From: JAHDCE01 sp051275765
GTDB lineage: Bacteria > Bacteroidota > Bacteroidia > Chitinophagales > Saprospiraceae
Length of the DNA stretch: 10,623 nt
Assembly: GCA_051275765.1 (NCBI GenBank)
Contig: JBNMOV010000136.1
Span: 1-10,623 of the forward strand
Reading direction: 5' to 3'
This document shows, piece by piece, positions 1 to 6,990 of the stretch (position 1 is the first letter of the stretch; each line of letters starts with the position of its first letter). The translations under genes were made by a program, and so were the position numbers. Below the pieces are notes generated by a model that did not search any database, was not told the DNA's origin, and was given only the letters and a program-made list of their open reading frames with translations.

Positions 1-215
1 AAAGTTCTTGTCCTAAAAATATTAGACCCCAGCATGGTAATATTATGGTACAATTGAGTTACGCGGGATATTGTATGGATAGTCAGCATAATAAGTTTGG
101 TTGTGCTGATTATGCAGGACATTTACTCCCTTAGCCATTGGAATTAGGAAAAACGTATGAGATTAGTTATTGAGTATACCTAAAGGAACCAACGCATCCT
201 AAATATACTCAATAT

Positions 216-385
216 ATTAGACTTTATTACGAATAATTGATTACAGCCAAATCGACCTTTTAAAAATCTACTGCGTTATTTCCCTCAACCGTAGCTAAGG
301 CTACGATTTTCGAAAAATGCCTTGTTTCTTTCCAAAATCTCTAATTTGTCTCTTATAAAAAAAACTATTCGTAATAAAGTCTATT
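216..385. repeat. Small inverted-repeat-bounded insertion (MITE-like) inside the OmpA relic
   Basis: Bases 218-235 and 366-383 form a perfect 18-bp inverted repeat (left arm TAGACTTTATTACGAATA). The match extends to 216-238 against 363-385 with two mismatches. The enclosed segment interrupts the reading frame of the decayed protein: QYIRLYY lies before it and QYLYKKRANQ after it. CAATAT occurs at 210-215 and again at 391-396, a possible but not flush target duplication. No transposase fits in 170 bp, so this would be a non-autonomous element or the remains of one. The inverted repeat is seen directly; the MITE interpretation is inference. Confidence 0.6.
290..324. repeat. Palindromic repeat unit with CGTAGC-TAAG-GCTACG hairpin
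   Basis: CGTAGC (290-295) and GCTACG (300-305) form a perfect 6-bp stem around TAAG. It is followed by CTACGATTTTCG (301-312) and GCCTTG (319-324). A related order of motifs, an imperfect palindrome GATAAC-TATG-GCTATC followed by CTACGTTTTCGCCTTG, occurs at 6088-6120 in the gap between the two rhomboid genes. This suggests a dispersed palindromic repeat family, but only two diverged copies are visible here. Confidence 0.45.
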
Positions 386-1224
386 GGTTTCAATATTTAT
401 ACAAAAAAAGAGCTAATCAATATAATGGAAAGTTAAGCGGCTCAGAATTTTTATTGGACACTATCGTCTTTAATGAATGGTATCAGGTAAAAAAGAAAAT
501 AAAACCCCTATATAATTTAAAATATATTGTTTTGGTACTTTCCGAAATTCGAAAGAGCTTGAAACCTATCAACATACCACCGAGTCTGACGTAGAAATTA
601 ATACATTCTTTATTGATGATGTTTCTCTTATAGAACTATCAGATGCTCACGCAGCGGAAGCAGAAGAAGTAAAAAGATATTGTAGATACGAAGAAAATAC
701 ATCAGAAGATGAGCTAAGCTTATTAGATGATATAGACTGCTATTTTGAGTCAGAAAATGGGTGTTGAATGAATCATAAAAACAGGTTTTGGATAAATTCG
801 CAGCAGATGCAAAAGCTAATCCATTCGCTACATTTATGGTACATAGTCATGCAGATAATGTTGAATCAGGTAAAGATAATATGGCCTTGACAGATAAGCG
901 AATGAAAGCAGTTCAGGCTTATTTAGATGAAAAACATAAAATGCCTGAATTTCGATCCCTGACATTTAGTGAAGGAGAAAATGCCCCTCACGCAATAATA
1001 ATACGGAAGAAGGCAGGGCTAAAAATCGACGTATGGAGATTAGGCAAACACTTTATTCTTTGGACGATTTACTCTACCACAAGGTCATTCAGTATATTCA
1101 TATTACAGAGGATTATGATGCCGCTTTAAAAAAATTGAGCATATGGATAAACCTAACGATAGACTTTCAAAAAAAATTAATGCTTGAAGATCCTAGGCTA
1201 GCCAAGCTATTTTATGATCTCTGA

Positions 1225-1396
1225 TAGATGCTACTAAAGCATCCATATCTGTAGAGGTTACTCCTTAAGGAGCATAAGAACCACTGGTGTATATATCAGC
1301 AATAACATTCACAGGAGCAAAATCTACTTGTCCGAAAACTATAAAAGAAGTAAAAAGAAAAAGAAAAGTGAGGGCTATTTTTAAGTTGTTCATCAT
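1225..1396 (-). pseudogene. 5' stub of a secreted protein gene
   Basis: Reading leftward from ATG at 1396 (a second ATG follows at once) gives a clear signal peptide: MMNNLKIAL, a hydrophobic run LTFLFLFTSFIVFG, then Q as a likely cleavage point, followed by VDFAPVNVIADIYTSGSY. The frame is cut by a TAA at about 1264-1266 after roughly 44 codons. It stays readable beyond it (GVTSTDMDALVASI) into the 3' end of the OmpA relic on the other strand, where it stops. No domain is recognisable. I read it as the truncated start of a larger exported protein whose body was deleted. A short intact secreted peptide of about 44 residues ending at that stop cannot be ruled out. Confidence 0.5.
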
Positions 1397-1465
1397 TATG
1401 TTATTCTAAGGGGTAAATTATTTCTTAGCTTTCTAAAAATAACAGAAAATTTGAAATAGTTGCCA

Positions 1466-1504
1466 TAAAAAAAGGAGGTGTCGCCATTGGCAACACCTCC
1501 TTTT
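1466..1504 (-). terminator. Rho-independent terminator of hppA
   Basis: Arms AAAAGGAGGTGT (1470-1481) and ACACCTCCTTTT (1493-1504) pair perfectly. The inner GCC-ATT-GGC extends the stem after one mismatch. In the leftward direction the hairpin is followed by a run of T (complement of the A run at 1467-1473). It lies about 20 bases after the hppA stop codon. The A/T runs on both sides could let it act in both directions. Confidence 0.9.
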
Positions 1505-1524
1505 AAAATATTAAAAAGAAGAAC

Positions 1525-3822
1525 TTACTCTGCATCCTCTTCTATTACTCCATATACATTTTCATATGTATCCAATGAAGCATCACCCAAAGTTTTATCT
1601 TCTTCTATGATGATTTCTTTCTTATTCATATCATCGTTCATACCCTGTTCGTGAGTAGCACCTCCTTGCACCAATAATGGAGCAATTGCCAAACCGATCA
1701 AACAAGTCAACTTAATCAAGATATTCATAGATGGACCAGAAGTATCCTTAAATGGATCACCTACTGTATCTCCCGTCACTGCTGCTTTGTGAGCTTCAGA
1801 ACCTTTGTAAGTCATTACTCCGTCAATCATGACACCAGCTTCAAATGACTTTTTAGCATTATCCCATGCACCACCAGCGTTATTTTGGAAGATAGCCCAA
1901 AGTACACCAGAAACAGTTACACCTGCCATATATGAACCTAAAGGCTCAGCACCCATGATGAATCCAACTAATAGTGGCGTAATGATCGTAATCAATCCAG
2001 GAAGGATCATTTCTCTCAATGCAGCCTTAGTAGAAATTTCTACACACTTACCATATTCTGGTTGACCAGTTCCTTCCATAATTCCAGGAATTTCTCTGAA
2101 CTGACGGCGAACTTCTTTAACCATTTCCATAGCAGCTTTTCCTACTGAACTCATTGCTAATGCAGAGAATACAACAGGAATCATAGAACCGATGAATAAT
2201 GCAGCTAATACGTCTGCCTTGAAAATATTGATCCCATTAATACCTGTAAGCGTAACATAAGCAGCAAACAATGCCAATGCTGTCAATGCAGCAGAAGCAA
2301 TGGCAAAACCTTTACCTACAGCAGCAGTCGTGTTTCCTACAGAATCTAAGATATCTGTACGCATACGTACTTCTTCTGGTAATTCACTCATTTCTGCGAT
2401 ACCACCTGCGTTATCCGCAATAGGACCAAATGCATCGATAGCTAATTGCATAGCAGTAGTTGCCATCATTGCAGAAGCAGCGATTGCTACACCGTAGAAT
2501 CCAGCTAATGTATATGCAGACCAGATCGCTCCAGCAAAAAGAAGAACAGGTATAGCTGTTGACATCATACCAGTAGATAAACCAGCGATAATGTTAGTTC
2601 CAGCACCTGTAGCAGATTTCTGAACGATATCCATAACTGGCTTCTTACCCAATCCTGTATAGTATTCAGTTACATAAGAAATAGCTAATCCTACAAATAA
2701 TCCTACCAATACGGAATAGAATACGTTGATACTAGGAATATCCAAAAGACCTTCTCCAAAGAATTGCATTTGCATAACATCTGGAAGCATCCATTGGATT
2801 AAAAAGAAACAAGCTACTGCAGTCAATGCTACAGAAATCCAGTTTCCTAAATTCAAAGCCATTTGTACTTGTGCTTCTTTAGCATTGTCCTTAGCCTTAA
2901 TAAATAATGTTCCGATAATAGAAAATATGATACCTACTGCAGCAATAACGATAGGTAAAAGGATAGGACCGATTCCACCGAATTGGTCAGTAATATTACC
3001 ACCCATATCACGGATGACATAATTACCTAATACCATAGATGCTAAAACTGTAGCTACATAAGAACCGAATAAATCCGCTCCCATACCTGCTACATCACCT
3101 ACATTATCACCTACATTATCTGCAATAGTTGCAGGATTACGAGGATCATCTTCAGGGATACCAGCTTCTACTTTTCCTACAAGGTCAGCACCTACATCGG
3201 CAGCCTTAGTATATATACCTCCACCCACACGAGCGAAAAGTGCAATAGATTCTGCTCCTAAAGAGAATCCAGCTAATGTTTCTAATAAGATAGTCATTTG
3301 AGTAACACCAAACATTGGGTTACCCTGTTCTGTTCCCCATTCGCCACCCATGAACCATACATATAGTATAGCAAATAATGTACTCAAACCGAATACCGCT
3401 AATCCTGCAACACCTAATCCCATTACAGTACCTCCACTGAATGAAACTTTTAATGCTTTAGATAAACTTGTTCTTGCTGCTTCTGTTGTTCTTACATTAG
3501 CTTTAGTAGCTACTTTCATTCCTATAAATCCTGCTAATGCAGAAAAGAATGCTCCAATAACAAAAGCAATAATGATGAACCAGTGCGTGTGAGGAACGGC
3601 TACAGACAATGCACCCAAAGCTGCACCTGCTATAACTACGAATCCCGCCAACATGGTATATTCGGCTTTCAAAAATGACATCGCTCCTTCTGCGATGTAC
3701 TTAGCGATGCTTTGCATTTTTTCGTTTCCAGCATCTTGCTTAGTTACCCAAGCATTCATGTATGCCATGTATATCAATCCGATGATACCAAAAAGAGGTA
3801 GGATATAAACCAAATTTTCCAT
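1525..3822 (-). CDS. hppA: Membrane-bound ion-pumping pyrophosphatase (K+-dependent type, probably H+)
   Basis: Hydrolyses cytoplasmic pyrophosphate and uses the energy to pump ions across the inner membrane. The 765 residues show the whole family architecture of about 16 membrane helices. The active site is visible: R198 and K206 in RVGGGIYTKAADVGAD, the aspartates of DNVGDNVGD (235-243), D250, GGAWDNAKK (650-658) and TGDTVGDPFKDTSGPS (683-698). GNTTAAVGKG has A500 and G503 where K+-independent enzymes carry Lys and Thr, so potassium dependence is expected. The glutamate found after the helix-6 motif GADLF in sodium pumps is Gly (G253), while helix 5 has Glu at E191 (GAES before IALFAR). From memory this is the pattern of the Flavobacterium johnsoniae type of proton-pumping enzyme. 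Residues from about 725 form an acidic extension. The gene has its own promoter box at 3911-3918 and a terminator at 1466-1504. Family assignment is near certain; ion specificity is inferred. Confidence 0.97.
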   Translation of the reverse strand: MENLVYILPLFGIIGLIYMAYMNAWVTKQDAGNEKMQSIAKYIAEGAMSFLKAEYTMLAGFVVIAGAALGALSVAVPHTHWFIIIAFVIGAFFSALAGFIGMKVATKANVRTTEAARTSLSKALKVSFSGGTVMGLGVAGLAVFGLSTLFAILYVWFMGGEWGTEQGNPMFGVTQMTILLETLAGFSLGAESIALFARVGGGIYTKAADVGADLVGKVEAGIPEDDPRNPATIADNVGDNVGDVAGMGADLFGSYVATVLASMVLGNYVIRDMGGNITDQFGGIGPILLPIVIAAVGIIFSIIGTLFIKAKDNAKEAQVQMALNLGNWISVALTAVACFFLIQWMLPDVMQMQFFGEGLLDIPSINVFYSVLVGLFVGLAISYVTEYYTGLGKKPVMDIVQKSATGAGTNIIAGLSTGMMSTAIPVLLFAGAIWSAYTLAGFYGVAIAASAMMATTAMQLAIDAFGPIADNAGGIAEMSELPEEVRMRTDILDSVGNTTAAVGKGFAIASAALTALALFAAYVTLTGINGINIFKADVLAALFIGSMIPVVFSALAMSSVGKAAMEMVKEVRRQFREIPGIMEGTGQPEYGKCVEISTKAALREMILPGLITIITPLLVGFIMGAEPLGSYMAGVTVSGVLWAIFQNNAGGAWDNAKKSFEAGVMIDGVMTYKGSEAHKAAVTGDTVGDPFKDTSGPSMNILIKLTCLIGLAIAPLLVQGGATHEQGMNDDMNKKEIIIEEDKTLGDASLDTYENVYGVIEEDAE

Positions 3823-3910
3823 AGGTTTAACTTGTTTTGACTTGTTTTAAATTAAAGTGTAATACATGATTCATCATACCTTTGTATATAAGGCTTTCCA
3901 AATCAGACGG

Positions 3911-3918
3911 CAAAAGTA
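3911..3918 (-). promoter_or_regulatory. Bacteroidota -7 box upstream of hppA
   Basis: Leftward-reading TACTTTTG matches the Bacteroidota consensus TAnnTTTG exactly. Transcription would begin near 3907 and give a leader of about 85 bases before the hppA ATG. No convincing -33 TTTG is seen. The leader contains two adjacent copies of AAAACAAGT (complement of 3830-3848) of unknown meaning. Confidence 0.55.
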
Positions 3919-3952
3919 CATCTTTATTTTAAAATGATGGTATGTGAGGTGC

Positions 3953-5011
3953 TTATTTTGTAGGTAAAACTAACGTAGAAACGACTGGTTTGTGGTCAGA
4001 AACGTTTGATTTGATGATTTTTGTAGAAGAAACTCCTATCTCTGGAGAAGAAAGGATGTAGTCTATTTTCAGAAAAGGGATATTTCCATTGTAGGTAAAA
4101 CCAAAACCTCGACCTGCTTCTTCAAAAGAATCTTTTAAATTTTCAGCTAATATCCGGTAAGAATAAGACTGTGGAGGATCATTGAAATCGCCACATAATA
4201 TAACAGGGGATGGAGAATTGTTCAATGATTCTTTAATTTTTATGGATTGGTTGGCACGTACTGCTGCTGCATCTCTTACTTGCGACAAGATACCTTTAGT
4301 AGCATTCCATTTTGCTTTATCGTTGAGTTCGTTCAGTTCTGTGTTTTCTGATAGCTCATCTACTTCTAAGCTTATTCTATTAGAATGCAGATGAAGATTA
4401 TAAACCCTTACTATTTGTCCATCCACATTTATATCTGCCCAAATAGCTCCATTGCTCGTTCGTATTTTTTCCAATTCCAAATCTCCTGAATCTTGGATAG
4501 GATATTTGGAAAGGATACTCTGTGATTGTTTTTTCTGCACATAAGGATATTTATCTCTTACTGGCTGAAATTTCTTAACCTTGATGTTTATTTCCTGAAA
4601 ACAAATTATATCTGGATCACTCCTCAGTACTACTTCTGCAAATTCGTCATATAGTTTATTCTGATAGATATTCCCGCCTTGTGCATTGAAAGTCATGACC
4701 TTGATATGCTTGCCACCCATTTCGGGAATAGCTTTGAATGGATTGCCAATAAATTTCCCTGCACCACTCCAGCTCATTATCAAACACATGAGTGATAGTA
4801 TAAAATACCACTTCCTCATATACAGCCAAAATACGACACAAACCATATTTAATATGATGAGAATAGGGAAACCCATTCCTAAAAAAATAAAGGGCCAAAA
4901 TGGGGTAGGCGGAAAATATGGGGCAGCAAAGGAAATTCCTGTCAATATAATCAACAGGAAATTGAGCCATTTGATGATGGAGATGATACACCCTGGTTTA
5001 TTATCTGACAT
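3953..5011 (-). CDS. Membrane-anchored endonuclease/exonuclease/phosphatase family protein
   Basis: 352 residues. Three hydrophobic segments at about 12-32, 40-62 and 66-84 anchor the protein. The rest is one EEP (DNase I/exonuclease III-like) domain with its metal-dependent hydrolase motifs in order: MTFNAQ (N109), CFQE (E140), SILSKYPI (165-172), NLHLHS (205-210), ILCGDFND (D275, N277), KIDYIL (D317) and SDHKPV (D339, H340). These enzymes cleave phosphodiester or phosphoester bonds in nucleic acids, lipids or other substrates. The substrate cannot be read from sequence, and a location beyond the membrane anchor, on the periplasmic face, is an inference. The ATG lies 16 bases after the stop of the upstream rhomboid gene, so the two are probably co-transcribed. 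That gap holds a run of nine C residues on the coding strand. Confidence 0.9.
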   Translation of the reverse strand: MSDNKPGCIISIIKWLNFLLIILTGISFAAPYFPPTPFWPFIFLGMGFPILIILNMVCVVFWLYMRKWYFILSLMCLIMSWSGAGKFIGNPFKAIPEMGGKHIKVMTFNAQGGNIYQNKLYDEFAEVVLRSDPDIICFQEINIKVKKFQPVRDKYPYVQKKQSQSILSKYPIQDSGDLELEKIRTSNGAIWADINVDGQIVRVYNLHLHSNRISLEVDELSENTELNELNDKAKWNATKGILSQVRDAAAVRANQSIKIKESLNNSPSPVILCGDFNDPPQSYSYRILAENLKDSFEEAGRGFGFTYNGNIPFLKIDYILSSPEIGVSSTKIIKSNVSDHKPVVSTLVLPTK

Positions 5012-5018
5012 AACGAAA

Positions 5019-5027
5019 GGGGGGGGG
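5019..5027 (-). repeat. C9 homopolymer between rhomboid stop and EEP start
   Basis: On the coding strand the rhomboid TAA is followed directly by nine C residues, then TTTCGTT and the EEP ATG. Such a tract stands out in this AT-rich sequence and is prone to slippage. It lies where a ribosome binding site would be. Confidence 0.7.
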
Positions 5028-5939
5028 TTAGAGTTTATTATAATCGTTGAGGAATGCTTTTTCCTCTGGGCTGAGGCTTTTCATTCCATTCCTGTTAATT
5101 TTATCCAAAATATCATCTATTCTTTCCTGCACCGTACCATAGTCAGATTTTCTACCAGGTTGTTGGCGGTTGTTTTGCTTAATTTTTTCTTTGTTTTTGA
5201 AGGCTACCTTGGGCTGTGGACGTTTTGGTTGTGGACGACTTTGGAATATACTGACTATTCTGTCCGTAAAACGATTGAAGGGAATACTCAAATCTGTTCC
5301 TCTTCCTAATAAAAAAACATACAACCAACCAAAGAATGCTCCGCCTAAATGTCCGAAGTAATCTGTACCACCACCATTACTCATAGAAAACGCACCAATG
5401 ATATTTAGGAATAAAAAGGCAACTACAATGAATTTCAGCTTAGTTTCAAAGAAGATAAGGCTAATTCTATATTCTGGAGCGACAACGCCTGCAGCCACAG
5501 TTATTGCCAATACAGATCCAGACGCTCCTAATGCGTAACTACTAATGCCAACGAACTGAGAAAGTAGTACAAAAGTCAATGCACCAAATATTCCACCTAA
5601 AACATATAAGGACAACATCCTTCTATCTCCTAGCAGATCTCCAGCTATACGTCCCATGGAATACAGCCAGATCATATTGAAAAGGATATGCATAAAATCA
5701 CTGTGTAGAAAAATACACGTAAATACTCCCCAAGGATGAAAGGCCAGATACCTCAGATCCGCTGAAGCACTAAAGAATTTCAGAAAATCAGGAAAACTAG
5801 GCCCCAAACCACCACCTGTCATGAAAACACTCATAATATTAACCCCTACGAATATGGCAATATTGATAAGTATGATGCGGGCAATTACATTGCCTGTCTT
5901 AAAATAATTTATTACGTCGTTCCAAACAGACTTAAACAT
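5028..5939 (-). CDS. Rhomboid family intramembrane serine protease (long form)
   Basis: 303 residues. Rhomboid proteases cut transmembrane segments of other proteins inside the membrane. The catalytic serine is S140 in GASGS and the catalytic histidine is H197 in YFGHLGG. The oxyanion-hole motif HxxxN is H84-N88 within FLHSDFMHILFNM, following HPWGVFT at 68-74. About six helices lie between residues 20 and 212. After the core comes a basic, proline/lysine-rich linker (about 232-266) and a small C-terminal helical module (about 269-301, ERIDDILDKI and SLSPEEKAFL) of a type often found on Bacteroidota rhomboids. The gene is second in a tandem with a shorter rhomboid gene upstream and is followed at 16 bases by the EEP gene. 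A TAnnTTTG box lies about 30 bases before the ATG. The substrate is unknown. Confidence 0.95.
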   Translation of the reverse strand: MFKSVWNDVINYFKTGNVIARIILINIAIFVGVNIMSVFMTGGGLGPSFPDFLKFFSASADLRYLAFHPWGVFTCIFLHSDFMHILFNMIWLYSMGRIAGDLLGDRRMLSLYVLGGIFGALTFVLLSQFVGISSYALGASGSVLAITVAAGVVAPEYRISLIFFETKLKFIVVAFLFLNIIGAFSMSNGGGTDYFGHLGGAFFGWLYVFLLGRGTDLSIPFNRFTDRIVSIFQSRPQPKRPQPKVAFKNKEKIKQNNRQQPGRKSDYGTVQERIDDILDKINRNGMKSLSPEEKAFLNDYNKL

Positions 5940-5968
5940 CTATATATTGATAGTTTTATATGTTCCTG

Positions 5969-5976
5969 CAAAAATA
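5969..5976 (-). promoter_or_regulatory. Promoter of the long rhomboid gene
   Basis: Leftward-reading TATTTTTG fits TAnnTTTG. GTTG at 6000-5997, 20 bases further upstream, fits a -33 box. Transcription would begin near 5965, leaving a leader of about 26 bases. The first two bases of the box are the last two of the large palindrome at 5975-6010, and the -33 box lies inside that palindrome. Confidence 0.55.
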
Positions 5977-6010
5977 CGCATGAAGTTGTTTAAAAACAAC
6001 TTCATGCGTA
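5975..6010. promoter_or_regulatory. Perfect 17-bp inverted repeat over the rhomboid promoter (operator or terminator)
   Basis: TACGCATGAAGTTGTTT (5975-5991) and its exact reverse complement (5994-6010) are separated by two bases. It covers the -33 region of the long rhomboid promoter, which would suit a repressor or activator site. In the leftward direction it is also followed by five T, so it could terminate read-through from the short rhomboid gene, whose stop lies about 195 bases upstream. Its core (5982-5995) equals the terminal sequence of the element at 8852-9015. The inverted repeat is certain; the role is not. Confidence 0.7.
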
Positions 6011-6204
6011 CCTTAGGGCATAGGAAAAATATAACCTACTTACTTTGATTTGCTAATTTATCGCCACTCTTCGCTGAAAAGCCTCGTGATAACTATGGCT
6101 ATCTCTACGTTTTCGCCTTGATTGACAATAAATTCTCTGCGTCAATTTTAGGTAATTTATTTATTGCCTACCCCCTTTATAACAAAAGATAGGGCTATCA
6201 AGTT
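6011..6204. other. Intergenic region between the two rhomboid genes, with a palindromic repeat remnant
   Basis: No coding potential is seen. It holds GATAAC-TATG-GCTATC (6088-6103, one mismatch in the stem), followed by CTACGTTTTCGCCTTG (6105-6120), related in motif order to 290-324. A spacer of nearly 200 bases is unusual inside an otherwise tight same-strand gene set and is best explained by repeat insertion. Confidence 0.4.
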
Positions 6205-6867
6205 TTACTTTATCCAACGATTATCTGTTTTACGCCAATAAATAATCAATAATACACCAAATAAAGCTCCTCCTAAGTGAGCAAAATGAGCAACTCCTGT
6301 GTTCATGCCACTCACACCTAGGAATAATTCTAATCCAGCATATATCAATACGAAGTATTTTGCTTTCAATGCAATAGGAGGAAAAAGGAGCTGAATAACA
6401 TTATTAGGAAATAACATACCAAACCCTGCTAGTAAACCAAACACTGATCCTGACGCTCCCCAAGATCTACTATATTCTAAATATCCTGCACCATCTGCAC
6501 CCATGTATTGAGCTTCAATATATAGCACTATCATATGCAAAACCATCGCTCCAAAACCAGTAAAAAGATAATATATCAAGAATTTCTTTGCTCCCCAGTA
6601 GGTTTCTAATGCACTACCAAACATGTACAAAGCAAACATATTAAAAAATAAGTGATTCAGATTACTGTGCATAAAAAGGTGACTCACTACCTGGTAAGGC
6701 TTAAAATAGGTAGATGAGGGAGAAAATAACGCCAACGCCTCTCTGCCCCACTCCCAAGTATTCGCAGGGATACTGCTTGATGGATCTCCCATCAACATAT
6801 TTGTCGCAAAATAAACTAGCACATTAATAATCAATAAGTGCTTAACCGTATCTGTAATTTTAATCAT
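6205..6867 (-). CDS. Rhomboid family intramembrane serine protease (short form)
   Basis: 220 residues, nearly all rhomboid core with six predicted helices. The motifs are complete: HxxxN as H72-N76 in MHSNLNHLFFNM, catalytic S139 in WGASGSVFG and catalytic H197 in HFAHLGGALFG. It lacks the C-terminal tail of its neighbour and differs throughout, so the two are old paralogs rather than a recent duplication. The order short rhomboid, long rhomboid, EEP protein is, from memory, recurrent in Bacteroidota, often near mutL, which is absent here. No exact TAnnTTTG lies just upstream. AACTTTTG (leftward, 6981-6974) is a one-mismatch candidate that would give a leader of about 100 bases. The substrate is unknown. 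Confidence 0.95.
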   Translation of the reverse strand: MIKITDTVKHLLIINVLVYFATNMLMGDPSSSIPANTWEWGREALALFSPSSTYFKPYQVVSHLFMHSNLNHLFFNMFALYMFGSALETYWGAKKFLIYYLFTGFGAMVLHMIVLYIEAQYMGADGAGYLEYSRSWGASGSVFGLLAGFGMLFPNNVIQLLFPPIALKAKYFVLIYAGLELFLGVSGMNTGVAHFAHLGGALFGVLLIIYWRKTDNRWIK

Positions 6868-6954
6868 TCGTATTCATTTCTCTTTAAATGTTGAGTAGAA
6901 TGTATAACACTATAAATCTTAAAATCTTAGTCTGACTACATCTACCTAATCTTT

Positions 6955-6990
6955 CATTATGTCGTAACTTTTCCAAAAGTTTACATAATG
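6955..6990. promoter_or_regulatory. Large imperfect palindrome between divergent genes (operator candidate)
   Basis: Outer arms CATTATGT (6955-6962) and ACATAATG (6983-6990) and inner arms AACTTTT (6966-6972) and AAAAGTT (6975-6981) surround CC. It lies between the leftward short rhomboid gene and the rightward small ORF, ending 17 bases before the small ORF's TAnnTTTG box. No T run suited to termination follows it on either strand, apart from a weak T5 twelve bases downstream on the plus strand. This favours a protein binding site. Confidence 0.55.

Larger units (their letters stand above)
1..1224 (+). pseudogene. Decayed OmpA-family surface protein gene (5' end outside window)
   Basis: Remnant of a secreted outer-membrane-associated protein, readable only by changing frame. 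Bases 3-233 encode part of a beta-sandwich adhesion-like domain (SYAGYC, then PLELGKTYEISY, as in domains seen before OmpA modules in Bacteroidota). Its frame is broken by TAG at 132, TGA at 171 (probably once Trp) and TAA at 234. After an inserted repeat (216-385) the domain resumes at 391 (YKKRANQYNGK), shifts frame near 531-534 and ends with the typical FFIDDVSLIEL at about 606-635, stopping at 765. From about 786 the OmpA C-terminal domain follows (HSHADNVESG, DKRMKAVQAYL), loses one base near 993, and finishes with NNNTEEGRAKNRRMEIR and a roughly 55-residue tail ending at 1224. The segment that normally opens the OmpA domain is missing between 765 and 786. OmpA domains bind peptidoglycan. 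Gene death is clear; the exact ancestral architecture upstream is not visible. Confidence 0.85.

Noticed and set aside
322..594. Apparent 90-codon plus-strand gene
   Set aside because: Its first part lies in the inserted repeat and its second part is an in-frame piece of the decayed OmpA-type protein, which continues in another frame after 534.
1474..1480. Strong Shine-Dalgarno-like GGAGGTG on the plus strand
   Set aside because: It is one arm of the hppA terminator hairpin and no plausible plus-strand gene begins after it.
4656..4991. Minus-strand open frame of 111 codons
   Set aside because: It is an alternative frame inside the 5' part of the EEP gene, with no family features.
4686..5309. 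Long open frame of 207 codons on the plus strand
   Set aside because: It lies antisense across the EEP and rhomboid genes, has no recognisable domain, and both minus-strand genes show complete catalytic motifs.
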